From contig JAIVFJ010000117.1 of assembly GCA_025765615.1 (NCBI GenBank), positions 141,401-205,400 of the forward strand: a stretch of DNA of 64,000 nucleotides, read 5' to 3'. Under the pieces are notes generated by a model. It was not told the origin of the DNA and did no database searches. It worked only from the letters and a program-made list of their open reading frames with translations. The DNA comes from Zopfochytrium polystomum. Its lineage: Eukaryota > Chytridiomycota > Chytridiomycetes > Chytridiales > Chytridiaceae. The position numbers and the translations under genes are program-made. Positions 60,480-64,000 of the stretch are shown here, piece by piece; position 1 is the first letter of the stretch; every line of letters begins with the position of its first letter.

Positions 60480-61220
60480 GTGAGATTAGGAATCTCACAG
60501 TTTGCTGTTGGATGGTTGGGCCAAGTTATGGCCCACACAACAGACAAACACTGGGAGGTAGGTCTAGATGTGCTTTGCTACGTCAAGGGAACTGCTGATG
60601 TGCCACTTGTGTTTCAACTGGGTGGCAAGATGGAACTTGTGGGATACTCTGATTCCGACTTTGCCTCAGACAAAGTTTCTGCAAAGTCTGTCTATGGATT
60701 TGTATTCTTCCTTGGAAACTGTGCTATTAGCTCGAGGAGCAAACGCTCGGCCTCAGTTGCAACCCCAACAACAGTGGCAAATTGGAAGGCCTCTTGGAGG
60801 CCACAAAGGAAGCAATTTGGTTGCACAGACTGTTGGGGGAGATTGGTCACCCTGATTCATGGTCAACCACTATCTATGAAGACAATACCTCAGTCATCAA
60901 GACAGTGACAGGGGACTGGAATCTCCAGCGTACCAAGCACAAAGCAGTGAAGGTCGAATTCATGCAGGAGAAAATCCAGCATGAGAAAGTCATCTCCACA
61001 GATTCAACCTCAAAAACGAGAAGGCGTCAGCGGACGACAGAAGGGCGGGAACGGTGGTGCTGGCTCCCACCTCGCTATTCCAGATGGCGAAGAGGACGAA
61101 GACGAAGAGGTGGGTGTCTCTGTTGAGCACAAGCCGACAATGGAGATGGTTGCGGACGTTTTTACCATATTGTTGGGACTCTCTGTGTTCAGGAAACATG
61201 CAGAAGCATTGGGACTTTGA
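60480..61220 (+). pseudogene. Copia (LTR-C group) RNase H end, second copy
   Basis: It repeats 19200-19808 (MELVGYSDSDFASDKVSAKS, SKRSASVATPTTVA, LEATKEAIWLHRLLGEIG, MVADVFTILLGLSVFRKHAE) with few substitutions and the same internal frame change, plus a 124-bp insert at 60997-61120 absent from the other copy. The stop is followed by the polypurine tract and LTR-C. Confidence 0.8.
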
Positions 61221-61256
61221 TTTAGTGGGTAAAAGGGTGTCACACATGAGTGGGAG

Positions 61257-62925
61257 TGTGGGAGTTCATGCTTGCACTGGACGTTGTTCTGAAAGGACGA
61301 CTTGTCAGAGAAAAATCAATAGAGAAAAATGTGAGACTACACCGAGGTCTCAGTGATAAAGTCTAGGGATTTTATTTGCAAAAACAAGCGTACCTGTCAT
61401 AAAACCGCAAGGATCGGGACCCCTATTATTGCTCCCGGTTCTTTAGTTTCCAAGGTGTTATCAAAGTGTATTTGCGGCTAACCTGTCTTTATTATTGGGC
61501 CTGCTTTTACTACTTTCGTCTTAACAGTTTCTGTTGTGCCAGGGTTTTCTCAACATATTTTCTTTTTTGGTGACTAATGGAGACTGCCTGACTGCCTAGG
61601 GATGGGGTGCCTGACAGGCCGTACCCCAAGCCCGCCTAATTTATTATTTATTTTCGGCACTTGTACATACACACATAGTGTTGGGGGGGACTTAGAGCAT
61701 TTGTGGTGGATGCTCCAAGTCAAGGGGTTGACTTGTCAATTTTCTCTCTCTCTGTTTTTGGGCCATTTCTCTTTTTCCTTTTTTCTTCAATCTGATTTCT
61801 GTCCATTGGCACCAATACAGAGTCCCTTCAAATCCATCTGGCTCGCAAGGTGAGGGTAGTGAGAGATGGTACACACCCGGGTGTGTACATGGTCCCTTCG
61901 TGGGGCTCCTCTTAAGGGGCCGTGGGTGGGGAATGCAGCTGGCCCCACCAGTGACTGTGTGACATTGTCGGCTCTGTGTTGGAGTGAGGATCCCTGGCGC
62001 TTGCCTGCCGCGATGACGGTGGTGGTGGTGGTGACGATGACGGCGTCGTTGACCCCAACCTTCCCGTCCCTGCGAGGGTGTTGGTGGCTGCGCCCGGTGC
62101 AGCCCCTGACACCTGAGAGTTCGATCTACAAGCGCCTGCCTCGGTCCTATTGCTGTGAGGGTGAGATGTGTGAGTACGAGTGCGATGCGATAAAGCCCGT
62201 TGGTCGAGTGATCGTGCTGACGCAGCCTGGCGGGGTGCGTGTACAATCGCAGGTGTTTCCGCGTGCGAGTTCCCTGCTGGCGACCTTCCGACCCCTACAT
62301 AGTCGACTCCCTTCTCTCTCTCCCCCCCCGTCGCTGGCGACGACGAGGGCTCTCGCAGCACCGTCCGCAATGAGGGGCGCTAGGTCGCGCCCTGTCCGTC
62401 CCATCGCTATTAACCGCTCCTGTTGTATTTGAGATTAGGTTCCTGAGATAAAAACCCCCGTTTCCCTCTTCTCTCTCTTTATTCTGCGGTTGTGTTGCGC
62501 CCTTGGGAGTGCCCTTCTGTTTCCCCTCGCATCAGCCCACAGCCACGCGAGTAATTGGTGCCCTGGCACCGATCCTTCAGAGGATTGTCCCTCTGAATGT
62601 TCATTCTTTGTGTTTGAGACCCCTGTTAGACAGATCAGTATGGATACTTCGTGGACTAGGCAAGTAGTAGGGTTGAAACACCCCCTAGACAACAGCCCAA
62701 TAAAGTTAGTTTTAGCCTATTATTTGCTTTCCCTCACTCTAGGGCCCAGATCCCAGGGTCAAAGGAGTGAGTATAGTCTCACAAAAACGCGAACGTTATG
62801 TTCGTATTGATGCGTGCTCCAATTGGGATCTGCTCATTGGTGGTCGGTCTGTCGCTTGCCAGAAGCTTCTGGGCGTTCTGTTTTCTGACAAATCCTGTCA
62901 AGAGTTTGCCACAATCAATCTACTA
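61257..62925 (+). repeat. LTR-C split by element R2
   Basis: LTR-C starts TGTGGGAGTTC at 61257, is interrupted at 61330, and continues at 62784 (aaaacgcgaacgttatgttcg to gccacaatcaatct). The uninterrupted order is seen at 19912-19980. After about 62925 the sequence diverges from the other LTR-C copies, so the TATA part is lost. Confidence 0.7.
61330..62783 (+). mobile_element. Non-coding mobile element R2 (1.45 kb)
   Basis: The ends are a perfect 10-bp inverted repeat, TGTGAGACTA ... TAGTCTCACA. The A tract of LTR-C is duplicated by four bases (AAAA at 61326-61329 and 62784-62787). A 5' fragment occurs at 6477-6738. Inside are a perfect 20-bp palindrome (61869-61888), a GC-rich middle with an open frame of no recognised family (61866-62432), a TATA-like gataaaaac (62448) and AATAAAG (62699-62705). 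The promoter and polyadenylation signals in this order would suit a long LTR; the inverted ends and 4-bp duplication would also suit a non-autonomous DNA element. Confidence 0.65.
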
Positions 62926-62937
62926 AAGAAAACAAGG

Positions 62938-64000
62938 CTTTGCGGGTAAACTGTTTTCCTAATTGCAATTAGTGAGGGGGGGGCTAATTTTTTGTCTTTG
63001 GTGCCCAATCAAAACTCGGCGGAAAAATCGGAAAAGGAAGGAGCTCAATGCGTTGTCTTTGTCTATCAGATTATCTGTCTGGCTCTCTGTCCCTCTCCCT
63101 GTCTCTCTCTCCCTGTCTCTCTCAGTCTCTCTCCTTCTCTCTCTTTCTCTCTGTCTCTCGCTCTCGCTCTCTCTTTGTCTGTCTCTCCATCTCTTCGCTC
63201 TGTCGCTCTCTCTCTCTCTCTCTGACAGACTGACAGACAGAGTCTGTCTGTCTCTGCCACTCTCTGTCTGTCTGTCTCTCTCTCACTCTGTTTCTCTCTC
63301 CTGCTCTCTCTTTTGCCTGTCTGGTCTGTCTGCCTGTGGATCTGTCTATCTCTAACTCCTCCCTCTCTGTCTCTCTCCTCTCTCTTTCTCTCTCTCTCTC
63401 TCTCTGTCTTTTTCAAGCAGGGGGGTTGAGGGGGGCGGCAGCCCCCCCCACCGGGGGCTCAGGGGGCGGGGAGCCCCCTGACTCAAAAAAAAAACAACCC
63501 AGCCTCTCTCTCTATCTCACTCACACTCTCTCTCTGTCCACTATGTAAACCCGTTTTCTAATTGCAATAGTGGAGTAGGGGGGACGGTGTGGGTTTAATA
63601 GTTTTTCTTCAGTGCCTAATCGAAACGCGTGGCAAAACTTCAAAAGGAAGTCAACGGGCTGTCTGTTTATCTGAGTGGAAGTCAACAGGTTGTCTGTCTA
63701 CCTCCCTCACTGACTCTGAGTCTGAGACTGGCAGCTGTTGGTGGACAAGTTATCAAATCATCTGCGACCTCTCTCTTTTGAATGGGGGGGTTGAGGGGCA
63801 TCAGCCCCCTCACAGGGGCTCAGGGGGTTCATAGGGGGGACAGTGTGGGTTTAAGGTTTTCTTTATAGTGCCTAATTGAAACGGAGTGGCAAAATCAATA
63901 CACTCAAGAAAACAAGGCTTTGCGGAGTGGCAAAATTCAAAAGGAAGTCAACGGGCTGTCTGTTTATCTGAGTGGAAGTCAAGGGGTTGTCTGTCTACCT
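62938..64000. repeat. Tandem-type repeats and CT microsatellite at the right edge
   Basis: Units beginning near 63545 and 63830 share gtgtgggtttaa, agtgcctaat(c/t)gaaacg, aaaaggaagtcaacgggctg and gtctgtttatctgagtggaa at a period of about 285 bp. A diverged unit starts near 62946. G-rich hairpin-prone blocks (ggggttgaggggggcggcagc and relatives) end two of them (63421-63480, 63785-63830). Between lies a 360-bp CT/TCTG-rich microsatellite (about 63060-63420). No gene. Confidence 0.6.

Noticed and set aside
63066..63416. Minus-strand Glu/Arg frame and plus-strand Ser/Leu frames at the right edge
   Set aside because: Produced by the CT repeat.

Overview
The window is fungal nuclear DNA. Its genes are GC-rich and broken by short introns (about 50-160 nt) with GTRNGT-like donors, and they encode proteins typical of fungi: an Sir2-type deacetylase, the SWR1 remodelling ATPase, a Romo1/Mgr2 mitochondrial membrane protein, indoleamine 2,3-dioxygenase and a membrane-linked GH5-like glycosidase. 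The retroelement load is heavy and includes an element with Tf1/sushi-like self-priming. An early-diverging lineage (chytrid-like) would fit, but that placement is inference.

Layout. 1-9.4 kb: nested retroelements (Ty3 Gag and LTR at the left edge, decayed copia pieces, and a 2.1 kb non-coding mobile element, R1, carrying a tRNA-like module). 10.8-13.9 kb: indoleamine 2,3-dioxygenase. 14.8-19.8 kb: copia remnants in both orientations with a second R1 copy. 20.1-22.9 kb: a polyubiquitin-fusion cluster, with two ubiquitins fused to an unrecognised cysteine-containing tail and partial tandem copies. 23.8-26.8 kb: RING-H2 protein. 26.9-31.9 kb: long copia element, truncated. 33.3-33.6 kb: transposase relic. 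34.4-37.5 kb: divergent Mgr2/Romo1 and Sir2 genes. 38.1-44.7 kb: SWR1 (eight exons). 46.3-48.5 kb: GH5-like enzyme with two membrane segments inside its catalytic domain. 50-52.3 kb: beta-lactamase-like serine hydrolase. 53.4-64 kb: copia pieces, solo LTRs, a third R1 copy, a second TGTGAG-ended element (R2) and tandem repeats at the right edge.

The host genes fall into chromatin and NAD/tryptophan functions (Sir2, SWR1, and dioxygenase, the first step from tryptophan towards NAD, the Sir2 cosubstrate), mitochondria (Mgr2), ubiquitin (fusion cluster, RING protein) and cell-surface hydrolases. I see no operon-like coupling; adjacency may be chance. Names used below for repeats: LTR-A (Ty3 element), LTR-B and LTR-C (two copia groups), and R1 and R2 (non-coding elements ending TGTGAG...CTCACA with 4-bp target duplications). 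All exon boundaries were read by eye from frame continuity plus GT/AG sites.
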